A stretch of 64,000 bases of DNA from Isoetes taiwanensis (Eukaryota; Streptophyta; Lycopodiopsida; Isoetales; Isoetaceae): assembly GCA_021234155.1 (NCBI GenBank), contig JAJEKV010000403.1, positions 124,001 to 188,000 on the forward strand. Direction: 5' to 3'. Numbering within the stretch: the stretch's first letter is position 1; every line of letters begins with the position of its first letter. Of this stretch, positions 23,690-33,250 are shown piece after piece. The notes under the pieces were generated by a model. The model ran no database searches. It saw nothing but the letters and a program-made list of their open reading frames with translations, and had not been told where the DNA came from. The translations under genes were made by a program, and so were the position numbers.

Positions 23690-23870
23690 GTCGACTCCCA
23701 TGGCTATGGCAAAGCCCCGCTTACTCGGCCATGGGGAGAGCTTACTCCTCGCGGCTATGGCGGAAAAGCTTGCTTTGGCGGCTATGGCGAGGAGAGAGCT
23801 TGCTCCGCTGCTAATGCGGAAGAGCTTGCTCCCCGGCTAGGGTGGAGAAGGCTTGCTCGCCCGGAGTTCT
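23690..23870 (+). repeat. minisatellite of about 30-bp units
   Basis: About five units combine GAGAGCTTGCTC or AGCTTACTC with GGCTATGGCGGA or close variants. The array is GC-rich in an AT-rich neighbourhood. It lies in what would be the leader or gag part of the LTR element. Confidence 0.7.
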
Positions 23871-23972
23871 TTGCCTCCCCATAGTGGGTTTACAAAGGCA
23901 CACCTCTAATTTAAATATGGAATAGATGCACTATAAATACTAGAAAAAGGGTTATATCCCTTCAAGAAAGAA

Positions 23973-24050
23973 GTTGGCTTATTGGTAAAGGTGTTGGCTT
24001 GGGTGCAGAAGGTCAGGGGTTCAATCCCATGATGCACCTTTTTCTTAAAA
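23973..24050 (+). mobile_element. tRNA-like/SINE head 1 inside the LTR element
   Basis: TGGCTTATTGG (23975-23985) resembles a pol III A box and GGTTCAATCCC (24018-24028) a B box, with tRNA-like spacing, followed by a CTTTTTC terminator-like run. It is on the plus strand, opposite to the host LTR element. No cloverleaf is supported. Confidence 0.5.
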
Positions 24051-24127
24051 GAACTGCTAACTAGATAAAACAGAATATCAGATACGTATAACAAAGGAAT
24101 AGAACATAAATATGCTACATAAAAAGA

Positions 24128-24195
24128 GTTGTCGAAATGGAAAGAGTGTTGTGTTGGAAGTAGGAGGTCACGGGTTCAAAATGCGGCGGAAAAGG
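24128..24195 (+). mobile_element. tRNA-like/SINE head 2 inside the LTR element
   Basis: This is a diverged duplicate of the tRNA-like sequence 155 bp upstream: AGTTG, then an A-box-like TGTCGAAATGG, GTTG, TTGG, AGGTCA and GGGTTCAAAATGC in the B-box position. The two form a tandem pair. Confidence 0.45.
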
Positions 24196-24650
24196 AAAAA
24201 GTTTATTTAAAAAAAAAACAGACACGTATTTTTATACGGCGGACCGTATGGGGCGCTGCGTTACTTATACGGCTTCAACTTTCCAAAATAAACACCTCCG
24301 AGCACAGCAGCGCCCCTTTCAATTTCTCGGCGGCCTGTTGTCTTTTTGACCTCGGGAAACGTGCCCCCTAGGGTATTTGGGAGGTGCCCGATCCATTGGA
24401 ACCATTTTCGCCTTCACCCGAAGCTACGTACAAAAGTTATAGCTCTTCCAACTTGGGTCCTCCAGTCACAACTTTTTCCCTCCAAAATCGCCCTAAACTT
24501 CCTAAAACTCAACATTTTCTTACATCAACCTAGCACAAGATTAAATCATCAAAAAGTCGAGGTAGGTCCAACTAGCTTAAACTCCCACTCAACCACCGAA
24601 CTAACCGGGTTAAAGATTTGTCAAGCTATGATTCCGTCAACCGTAATCAT

Positions 24651-24664
24651 GGCTCTCGATACCA
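24651..24664 (-). other. primer-binding site of the LTR retrotransposon
   Basis: The minus strand reads TGGTATCGAGAGCC, close to the usual plant site complementary to the 3' end of initiator tRNA-Met (TGGTATCAGAGC). It lies four bases inside the 5' LTR. Confidence 0.7.
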
Positions 24665-24668
24665 CCGG

Positions 24669-26213
24669 TGGACGCTCACTCGACATATACGACCCTGACG
24701 ATATATATACGGACTTTCCCCCCCCATGGCGACCAACTCGCCACGAGCGGGGTGGCCCTCCGTCTATTCCGCCATCTATAGAATGATGCGGGAAGAAGGA
24801 CAAGGGTCATTTCGCCCACGCCTTCAATGGGACTCCTCGTCGGCAGGCGTGAATACATGTTAGCACGGGGCATAAATCATATATAAATAACCACCACGAA
24901 GGGTGGCACGTCCATCCAAATACCAACGGCAAAGAATATGCATCTAATACTAAGGAAAACACCCAAACCGGTTCTACCCGGCTTAGACTCGGTGAGGATC
25001 GTGGCTGCTGGGTCTCAAGAGATCGTGGGCCCAGAATCTTGACATGGCGTTGTTTGGCATAGAACATCGGCTAGGGTTGTCCACTCCATCCGCCCCTCTG
25101 TGCACACACTTTGCGGATGGGTCCAGCGCTATGGCCGCTATAGCCAGGAGGTGCTCGAGGCATCCTGCCCTGGCGAGCCTACTCCGAGGGGTTCATGAAG
25201 CCCGGTCAGGTGGGGCGTCCGAGGGGGGCGTCCCCTTCCAGGAATCCACGGTGGTTCCATGGGTGAGCTAGAGGCCGTGCACATCAGTGACCCGCATCGT
25301 GCCCGACACTCACCCCTAAATCTACTCAAAGTGCAAGGTGCCCCATACGAGTCACACCTCTACACCCAGGGGAGGTGTCAGACCCATACCCGGCCCTCTG
25401 CATTGACCGGCTATCAGGCCCTAGCCCACTGTAGGAGTCTCAGGAGCCTTTTATGTTGGTGCAAGACCCCCACCTCCACTTCACCACTTGTGTTCCTTGT
25501 GCAGTGCTAAGCAGGTCCATAGCATCTATGACCGGTGGGCTCTTGTGCACAGGCCGCATCTAATGGGAATATACAGGGCTCTATCTAGGAGCATACTACA
25601 ATACATGGGCTCGGAGGTCTCTACCCTGTAATCCCCCATCTCCGGGGTGCTAACTAAGCAAAGAACTACTAAACCATCAACCAAAGCACGTACGGAGGAG
25701 ACTAGAGATAAGAATACTCACCATATCAATCAAGGGTTAGTCTAACGGGTAAAACCACGAGAGAAAACAGAGAGAACACACACCACAGAGGCTTATGCTA
25801 TAAATCAACAAAGTAACCCTCTTGACTAACCGTCAAATGGGTCTTGGGCTGCTCCATCTCGACTAACTGAAGGGCCTGTCACTCCTCCTCCTCCATCCCC
25901 AATTGCTCCCAATTCGAATTGGGGCACAAAAGCCCTAATTTGGTGTCCAAAATGGAAACCCCACCTTGCCCAATCGATTTGGGCCAGGTGGCATGCTCTA
26001 GATTGGTTAATATTAGCTAATTTGGTATTTTAGCCCTTTTTTAGGATAAGCCCTAAATTCGAATTAGGGTTTTGGTTAGGTTTCCACCTTTATAATTTAA
26101 TTATTTAACATAGCTAACCTTAGCTTATGAATAATTAATGTGCCATTAATGATTCATAGTGACGTGTCACGTATTTATACTTAAATATGCGTATAAATAT
26201 GTGGAACGTCACA
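24669..26213 (-). repeat. 5' LTR (1545 bp)
   Basis: Direct repeat of 16487-18053. The left terminus has decayed to TGGACGCTC and the right terminus reads GGAACGTCACA. It differs from the partner by many short insertions and deletions in GC-rich words. The terminal 300 bp are almost identical in the two copies. Confidence 0.92.
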
Positions 26214-26218
26214 ATCCA
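26214..26218. repeat. target-site duplication, right copy
   Basis: ATCCA, identical to 16482-16486. Confidence 0.9.
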
Positions 26219-27987
26219 TGTGTTATAAAGCTGTCCCAAAAGTATACAAGACACTTGATATATAAGAACGATGATACAACTACATATGTTTGTCAGATCC
26301 AATCCAATAGTTACCATGCTGACTTACCATGAATGGGGTGGAACGAGGAGAAAAAGTGAATGGTTGTAGCTTTATTACGTGGCAATTACTTTTATTTTAT
26401 TTTATTTTTCTTTATTATGATTATGCCCAAGCCCCGCCTCACCCATTCGCCTGATTTCACATGCATAAAAATGCAAAAATGCCTGCTTAACACGACAAGA
26501 TATCCTAAGCGGTATTGAGATTTCAAGAAGGTCTTTGCAAATTTTTTTAATCGTTTAGCATACACCCATCAGCCTAAAACTTCTGGCTGAAGAGAAATGG
26601 GATCGGCTGCAATCACCGGGTCCTTCACCTCCATCGGCGGTTGCTATTCACTAAGTCATGTAAATCTTATATGTGCAATGCGCTGCTGTTGCCTCTGTTC
26701 ACATGCATAAAAATGAAAAACGTTTGAACCGCGACTTTGACATCCCGGGCCACCAAATTCATATAGCAAGGTCTTTGCAAATTTTTAAAGCGGATTTATT
26801 AACCTCCAAACTCAGAGCGACTAGAGAAATCGGTTTTGTCTGCCGGTCACGCCCACCTCCATCGCCGCCGCTATTCTAGAAGCTCATGTGCCCTTTTGCA
26901 CCGTCTGCTCCCCCAGTATATGCGGGCTTGAGGTATTTTAAAAACTAGGCATTGAATGTGTCATGGTGTATAGAATAGGACTTGCACAAATTGAAATTAT
27001 ACCAATGATTTAGCCATATGGGTTGCATCAATGCTCTAGGGATGAAAATAATCTAACTAGATGTTGGTTAAATTGTTTGCTTAAAATTACAGATGATCAT
27101 CTCCTTAAAATTAGAGATGCAGAATGTAATTGTTTCTATCTAAAATGGCTCTCTTGCGGCAATAGTATGACTATGGCCTTATAAAGGAGTACATCTTGAA
27201 AAATGATTATGGACTTGGGCTGGCACGAAATGTACCATGGTGTATGGCCAACAAAAAGATTGGCCATATTGACAAATACAGAAATATTCAAGTGAAATGT
27301 TCAAAAATCGATGTTTCTTGTACTCAAGGTTGCCTTTAAACCATCGACTCTTGTACTTCCAACTTCGAGGCCAGAAAAGTTGCCTTGAACTAAGATTCCA
27401 TGTCCTTGCCTTGAAATAAATAAAAAAATAAAATCTCCAAAAGTGGAAATTTGCTATCCTCTGCTGTCCAACTCAAAGATTATTCTATATATTCATGACA
27501 ATAACATGTTTCACCGAGACAAACATAAATATTTGCATGTCTGAGGCAACAGTGTTGCAAGCTATGTGCTTGTTAACTAAAACAAGTAACCGAGGTCATG
27601 GGATGGAAAGTGTTATTGGAATGATGTGACTTTTTACGTCACTGAACATAATAATATTTCCTACTTGTTTCTGTAAAAGAGATTTAAATTTACTGATGTA
27701 CAACAAAAATTGGCTGATATCAACTTTGAGGTGACAGAATTGGCTATTATTTATGCCACTACTGCCAAATATCTAATTGTTCTCAGCCATTTGCCCCACC
27801 TCACATCAATGGCAACCGCTAGAAACCATTCATTGCTTAGGCCAATAGTAATGCCATATCCATGATATTGCCAATGTGCACTAATAGATAATATAATGTC
27901 TTCGATTCATATTTCAAATCAGGGCTGAAAATGACGCTTATAGCATAGATAAGATGTGCTCAACATAGGCAACAAACCTAAGCTGGC
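26219..27987. other. no gene recognised
   Basis: CACATGCATAAAAATG occurs near 26457 and again near 26700, and AAGGTCTTTGCAAATTTTT near 26528 and 26768. The 26450-26570 and 26695-26800 stretches are thus an old direct duplication of about 240-bp period. Otherwise only short frames. Confidence 0.45.
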
Positions 27988-28456
27988 CTAAAAATGATTT
28001 GGAACAAATGATGGAAAGGACACTGCTTCTGAGCCTATGATTGTAGTGTTGCTGTTGAAGTTATGCTGAGAAGCACTGCAGGATAGCTTCCATATACCTG
28101 CATTATAGCCTGAAGTGCTATCGTAATCTTCCAAAAGGTACCTGTCTTCCATCATCATAGTCAAACTGTTCTCAGTGGCCACTAGAAGTCCGGGTTAGGC
28201 TTGGAAGGTGTGTTACAGTGTTTGAGCTTGGCAATCTAAGAGATTGGTTCAGTTGGTGCTGCAAATGTCCTTTTTGGGCTAATTCTGCATGTTCCTTTTC
28301 CAGGGCAGAGTTAGAGGAAGACTTAACAATTCACTTTTGGGTATGAGTCTTTGATCAATGCAATTCTGCTCCAATTTCTTTCTTATGCAAGAATTCCAGT
28401 AGTTCTTTACCTCATTGTCCGTTCTTCCAGGAAGTCTTCTTGCAATCTGAGACCAT
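27988..28456 (-). pseudogene. R2R3-MYB transcription factor, last exon only (broken)
   Basis: From 28456 the minus strand encodes [20 protein letters not shown] followed by WNSCIRKKL. This is the second half of the R3 MYB repeat, whose recognition helix contacts DNA. The piece begins directly after a CTTGCAG splice acceptor, at the position and phase where plant R2R3-MYB genes carry their second intron. After about 58 codons a TAG (28279-28281) ends the frame, and the same frame has three more stops before a 64-codon open tail (27988-28182) that resembles a C-terminal activation region (acidic, Ser/Asn-rich). The exons for R2 and the first half of R3 are not recognisable upstream to 31 kb. 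The missing exons and internal stops indicate a gene fragment. A live gene with an early stop would require those exons further away. Confidence 0.75.
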
Positions 28457-29039
28457 CTGCAAGCTAGGTGGACCATCAGGAAAATAGGGTAATTGGCAAC
28501 AAATGTACTGCCAAGCTAAGGGAAGGCCATCAGGAAAATAGGATATTTGGCAACAAATTACATTTCGATGACAGCTCAAAGGTTGAATAAGTCCTAGATA
28601 ATCTGCTCAAGGTTAAATGGGTCATGTCAGATCTGCCAAGCTAGTGAGCTTATCAGGGAATCAAGATCAAGATCAATTGTAAAAGTAAGTGGGTCATGCC
28701 AGGAGGTTATAAGAGCCCAAGAATAACAAGGATTATACTAAATAAACGATTAAAAATATCAAATGTGATAGCAAAACAAGAGAAACAGATTACACATCAA
28801 GAAAAACACATGGTCGGCATGAACTCTGATGGAGGATCTAACAGCCGCATTCAAGTAGCGAATTTGAAAATGCAGGCCGGTCAAAAACGCACAGCCATGG
28901 CAAGGTGAGGTTGGCCTTGCAAGGACTGAGGCCGATCAAACAACCGGCCATGGCAGAGCCAAAACCCTGCACAAGAACTTCCAGGTCGGTCACATGACTG
29001 GCCATTCTAGAGTTAGCGCAAGCCGATCAAATCAAACCC
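28457..29039. other. no gene recognised; short duplicated words
   Basis: CCATCAGGAAAATAGG followed by TTGGCAACAAAT occurs twice (28472 and 28528), a 56-bp-period duplication. Several GGCCGGTCA/GGCCGATCA words occur in 28870-29030. No MYB exon is visible here. Confidence 0.45.
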
Positions 29040-29233
29040 TGTAATAGAAAGTGTTAGAGAAAAAAACGAAAGAAGCAAAATAACCTCTTGCATAGAACCA
29101 TTCCAATGCCGAAGAGACTGATCCGCTAGGCTAAAGTGTAATAGAAAGTGTTAGAGAAAAAAATGAAGGAAGCAACAAAACCTCTTGCATAGATCCATTC
29201 TAATGCCGAAGAGTTAGATCCGATAGGCTAAAA
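29038..29233 (+). repeat. tandem duplication of a 97-bp unit
   Basis: Two units start GTAATAGAAAGTGTTAGAGA at about 29041 and 29138, each with CCTCTTGCATAGA and AATGCCGAAGAG. They differ at a handful of bases. Confidence 0.85.
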
Positions 29234-29609
29234 CTTCTGCAGAACCTTGGCTATGGCCACTGGTTGTTGAACGAAAAGAGAAGAGCACTGGCTCGTCATA
29301 TCTGCATGCCAGAAACATAAATATAAAGCAAAAGAAGAATCGAAACCAAAAGGCCCACTCCAACACATAGAGAAGGGGAAAAAAAACTAGAGGAAAAGGG
29401 ACGGACCGAAGGAGAAAGTTAAGAGGGGGAAGAGAAGCGATGGACATATCCTTGAAAATCCTTGAAAGTAAAATACTAACCTGCCTCTAGATTGCCGGAA
29501 GAATATCATGTGCTTCCAAGAAAGCAGGAAGAATATGAGGGGGTTGCAAGAAACCTCTCAATGTAATCAGATCGATGTAGCCACGCGCCTTCCAACGTCT
29601 GGGTCAAAT

Positions 29610-29745
29610 TTTAGCCATTTCTAATTTCCATGGCCGTCGATTTAAGAAATTACAGATCCAACGGCTTAATGTCATGCCACCTAAGGTTTGGCTGATTTGG
29701 AACTGCTACGAGGCTTGCACGCTTGGTTAGGCTGACGTGCTAAAA
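29610..29745. repeat. dispersed repeat fragment, copy 2
   Basis: Counterpart of 2690-2862, ending GCTTGGTTAGGCTGACGTGC followed by TAAAAA. Same orientation as copy 1. Confidence 0.5.
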
Positions 29746-29764
29746 ATTATAGAGAAGGCGGAAA

Positions 29765-30298
29765 GTGAACGGACCAGATGCGTTCAAACCTACTCATCGA
29801 GACCTTACAACAAGTACTATTTCGCCCTATTTTGAGCTTGTTGACCTTTTTGCATGGAGCAGGGCATGCGGTGCGCCATTTGGGGCCAAAACAGGGGCCT
29901 TTTTGAGGCCTTATAACTCGCCAACGAAGGATCAGGAGGAGCCGATTTTTAGGGCAGATTATAGAGCCAAATTTGGGGCGTCCAACGAGCCATCTATGGC
30001 TTTGATCTGGCCAGTGAAGGGAGCCATCTATGGCTTTGATCTGGCCAGTGAAGGGCATTCAATGATTGGTATCTGCTCCATTGGTGCTCCACCTCATGCA
30101 AAAAACTGTGCAAGGTGGACTCTGGAGCTCCACATCCGGCGCTCATCTGCAGAAATTGAAGAGGGCAAATATTGGGCTTGTGCAAGAAAGCCAAGATCGA
30201 AGAAAAAAAATCCTGCAAGCGTGCAACCGATCCGGGCAATAGTTTCCTCACATGCCCACCTACTTCTTCGTCCCGTTATTTTTCACTTGGGCACTTAA
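29765..30298 (+). other. 177-codon open frame of doubtful coding status
   Basis: An open frame without recognisable domain or repeat architecture. It includes a 34-bp tandem duplication that keeps the frame open only by chance (34 is not a multiple of 3, and the two units are read in different frames). The same region is open on the minus strand. I do not regard it as a gene, but it is long for this window. Confidence 0.2.
29988..30055 (+). repeat. perfect tandem duplication of a 34-bp unit
   Basis: Two identical units of AGCCATCTATGGCTTTGATC plus 14 bases start at 29988 and 30022. Identity suggests a recent event. Confidence 0.9.
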
Positions 30299-31149
30299 CT
30301 GCAGCACAGCAGGCACGAATGCACACCTAATTCCTAAGATTTTGGCCAAGAAATTGAATCAAAACATAATTGTCTGAAGATCAAGTCTTCGGGTTGATGA
30401 ATCACGAGGATTTGCGTGCCGGAAAGGCAAAAAAAGTGTGACCCAAATTGAATTTACTCACGAGGAAGTAGTAACAAAGCTTTTAGTGGGTGAAAATGCA
30501 CATTTGTGTATGTGGGATCGTGGCAATGCAGGCTTTTCGTGATTGATGCCTGCTCTTTTTTTTTCTTTGGGCTTCTCGGATTGAGCATTTGGACCTCTTC
30601 TGCCCAGTTGGATTTTTCTTTTTCTTTGCTGCTGCTTCCTTAGCATGTCTGGCACCTGATCATTCCAAGCATCTTGAATTTTTTTGTGGGCTGGAAAGCA
30701 TTGTTAGGTGTCTTGGTAACAGTAAACGAAGAAAAAATGCAGATTGAATAGCTTTCGCTGGTATACCATCGCCATGGAACGTTATTTGCATCTCCAATTT
30801 CTGCTTCAGCTGCACATTTTTCTGCTCAATCCGTCCAAGCTGGTTTAATTACGACTGGATAATCTGCATTCCGGGTTCTGAGTTCTGATATGGCCCGGAT
30901 AGAGCTATATATACGGTCGTTTTTCTTTTTTCTAGCTGATCGGGTCTACGATCAGTGTTATTTTCCACCAAAACCATCTGTTGAAGCTCAAATCGGATGC
31001 ATGACAGGATTCTTCCATATCTTTGAAAGGCAACCGGCCTTTTGAGGCAGGAAATTTTTCAGGAAAAACAGAGGATCCAAAGAAGGTTAGCCTTGCATTC
31101 GAGTCACAAAATATAGTTTCCAGTAGAGAGAGGACAAAAGCGCCTCTGG
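30299..31149. other. no gene recognised
   Basis: Nothing recognisable. Confidence 0.4.
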
Positions 31150-31295
31150 TTTTAGAATCAAAACCAAGCCGCTGATACATTTGGTATTCGGGCTTTCCCG
31201 TTGATGGATAGTAGGGTTTTAGAATCAAAACCAAGCCGCCGATACATTTGGTATTTGGTTGAAGAGATCCGGGCTTTCCCGTTGATGGATAGTAG
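31150..31295 (+). repeat. tandem duplication of a 67-bp unit
   Basis: TTTTAGAATCAAAACCAAGC starts units at 31150 and 31217. Both units carry GATACATTTGGTATT and end GGGCTTTCCCGTTGATGGAT. The second unit has about 13 extra bases. Confidence 0.8.
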
Positions 31296-31805
31296 CCTGT
31301 CCCCGATGACATTGTGCAAAAACTTCACCGGAAAATTATGTCCAAAACTTGTACCCAGGAAAAAGAAGCACAGGTGTCGCGAAAATATCAAAGCATAAAG
31401 GAATCGAATCTTCGGTAAATCAATTATAGATGTGTAGATTACTATTTAGAATCATCATGCACACTCAATAGTGAAAGCTTTCTTTATGCTTTTCTCAACA
31501 TATATAAGGCAGTTACATTTTCTGTTTGATTGTAATATTTTTTCCCCAGCAATAATTTTGGTGGCAACACGTATCCGAGAAAAAATGGGAGAAAAAAAAA
31601 AACACGGGAGAGACACGTATCTTTGAAAAAAAGGGTGGGGTTGATGTACCTTTCTTCCTCTGCAAGCAATTGAGCCATTGCTCCGGCCCATAGTTTCGGC
31701 AATGGGGCATCGGGCTTCTTCGCTTCCGCCCCATTTGGCCATAGCTTCTTCGTGCTTCTTATTCTTCATTTGTAATGCATTTGGCCCTTTTTGGGTTTTG
31801 TGTAG
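31296..31805. other. probable 5' flank or intron of the MED6-like pseudogene
   Basis: Contains GGGAGAGACACGTATCTTTG near 31605, a word also found inverted near 47040. The end of the stretch, TTTTGTGTAG at 31796-31805, is a good splice acceptor for the first recognisable MED6 exon. Confidence 0.4.
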
Positions 31806-32239
31806 CTCAGAGCAGGGCAGATTGCCCCCTCCCCCTGCAGCCGATCTCACCAGTATCAGCTATGGTTGAACATGTACCCTCTTGATAGGCCCTTGGTCTT
31901 TGATTACTTCGCAATGTCCCCTTTCTACGACTATACCTGTTCGAATGAACAGCTCCGTTGCCGTGATATCCACCCACTCGACATGTCCCATCTTTCGTAA
32001 GCTCTTCCCTTTTCACTTCTCTTTTGTATTGAATTTTACTATGGAATTACAGAAATAGTCTATTTTCTTGGTTATCAATTACATTCTTTGGTGGCATCTT
32101 TGCATCCCGTGTCTTTCGGTTGAAAATGTCTTTTTTTATTTTTGAGGGAAGATTAGTTACAACATTAGCGGCTTATTATGTACTTGATGGGTCCATTTAT
32201 CAAGCTCCTTTGTTGTTCAATGTTATTGGTTCAAGAGTT
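31806..32239 (+). pseudogene. Mediator subunit 6 (MED6) fragment, frameshifted and missing an exon
   Basis: Plus strand. A first exon (31806-31996) encodes [11 protein letters not shown], then, in another frame, [32 protein letters not shown] and [10 protein letters not shown], ending at a good donor (GTAAGC). A second exon (about 32157-32239) encodes YYVLDGSIYQAPLL and FNVIGSRV before GTATGTG. These are the N-terminal conserved blocks of MED6, the head-module subunit of the Mediator complex that links activators to RNA polymerase II. About 13 bases are missing at 31852-31856, which shifts the frame. The segment that normally joins the two blocks is absent from the 160 bp between them, and no C-terminal exon follows. 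I infer a truncated pseudogene or captured fragment. A functional copy should exist elsewhere. Confidence 0.85.
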
Positions 32240-33181
32240 GTATGTGCCCTCTCTCTCTCTCTCTCTCTCTCATTTCATTTTGATAGACGTAATGCATTCT
32301 CTCTGCCAGATAAATATGCACTGAGTGCACACACAAACACAGCAAATAGACCTGGGCACTTTATACAGCAAGGCTATGCTTCTGGATCCATGCTTGAGGC
32401 TTCCTTATGCTGCTTTCCATTTACTCTCTGGGAAAGCAAACAACAGCGGAAAGAGAAGGCTTTAGGCCACTAAATGGTTGGTATGATGAGGATTGCAAAG
32501 CCTTGCTTAAAAACTAAAACATGCTCTGCTACTGTAACTGCCATGCAAGCTGAGCATGCAAAAAGGGAGCTTTTCAATTCTTATAGGAAATTGTCAGCTA
32601 CATTTTTGGGAGAAAGTATCAAATTTTAAGTCTGTTTTCTCCACTCAAGGATGGCACCTTACCTTTTTAGAAGGTTAAGATCAGCAGATTGTAGAAGTGG
32701 TTGATTCTAGGCATAAGGCACCTTTTGTTTCTCCATTTCACTTATTGAGAGATCCACACAACAGTTAAAGCAAAGAAAACAATGCATTTTGAAGCCTCTT
32801 TAAGTGCAAGCTATCATTCATATGGTCGAGGCATTAGCACCAATCGTTGGAGTCCAACAATGCCATAAAGCAGGGCACCCAAGGAATTTATCATTTTTCT
32901 GCCATAACAACAAGGCAGCGAAATGGGTCTAAGCTGTAAAATCGGCTTTCTTTTCTATGTCATTCTTGGTGGCAACAGCTATCGCTCTGCCAGGAGTTGA
33001 AGGCCTCGAAGAAACAGGGCTTTAGAGGGTTTCAGCATTTTTGGCGGCATGTTTATTTAGAGCAGGTTCCAGCATAATCAATTTATTGCAGCTTTCTTGG
33101 CAACGGGGCAAGTTGCATTTAGATGTTTCTTGCATTCTTGACCTTCGCTTACTTTGCTTTCTCCTTTTGCTGTCCGATGCA
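32240..33181. other. no gene recognised
   Basis: Begins in the presumed intron after the MED6 exon, with a (CT)n run at about 32250-32270. No further MED6 exon was found. Confidence 0.45.
32250..32270 (+). repeat. (CT)n microsatellite
   Basis: About ten CT units, just downstream of the MED6 exon donor site. Confidence 0.85.
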
Positions 33182-33250
33182 GGATGTGCAGGACCTTATG
33201 CCTGCTGATGAAGAGAGCTTGACTGATGAAATCATCTGGGAGACATTATC
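33182..33250 (+). CDS. exon-like segment, unrecognised
   Basis: Between a strong acceptor (CTGTCCGATGCAG) and a donor (TCG followed by GTACAG) lies a 69-bp segment open in one frame, encoding DVQDLMPADEESLTDEIIW and a few more residues. The acidic, non-repetitive protein sequence and good splice signals suggest an exon, possibly of a gene unrelated to MED6. A following segment at 33374-33446 also has acceptor and donor sites, but its frame does not join cleanly. Confidence 0.3.

Larger units (their letters stand above)
18054..24668 (-). pseudogene. degenerate internal region of the LTR retrotransposon
   Basis: This region should hold gag and pol, but the longest open frames are only 97-142 codons, occur on both strands and match no domain. 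I searched by eye for the reverse transcriptase DD motif, the RNase H and integrase signatures, and a gag zinc knuckle, and found none. Either frameshifts and stops have erased them, or the element was always non-coding, like a LARD. Near its 5' end (right side) it contains two tRNA-like sequences and a minisatellite, both listed separately. Confidence 0.6.
16482..26218 (-). mobile_element. complete LTR retrotransposon (gypsy-like), 9.7 kb plus target duplications
   Basis: Two direct repeats (16487-18053 and 24669-26213) bracket an internal region of 6.6 kb. Flanking ATCCA is present at 16482-16486 and again at 26214-26218, a perfect 5-bp target-site duplication. The LTR ends carry the inverted pair TGTGACGCTCC and GGAGCGTCACA. 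On the minus strand a polypurine tract ends at 18054 directly before the 3' LTR. A sequence close to the plant tRNA-iMet primer site lies at 24651-24664, just inside the 5' LTR. The element therefore runs leftward. The long LTRs and polypurine context suggest Ty3/gypsy. I could not read a reverse transcriptase or integrase motif in any frame, so it is either strongly decayed or a large non-autonomous derivative. Confidence 0.93.

Noticed and set aside
23975-24028. Functional tRNA gene
   Set aside because: A- and B-box-like words are present, but the acceptor and anticodon stems do not pair. Treated as a SINE-like relic.
24346-24786. 146-codon plus-strand frame across the primer site and 5' LTR
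   Set aside because: It runs through the LTR boundary and the primer-binding site on the wrong strand, and the paralogous LTR does not keep it open.
29765-30298. 177-codon plus-strand frame as a gene
   Set aside because: No domain, interrupted by a 34-bp perfect tandem duplication that shifts the reading phase, and no promoter or splice support.
33182-33250. A later MED6 exon
   Set aside because: The encoded residues do not resemble any MED6 block I know, and the frame cannot be joined to the next candidate exon.
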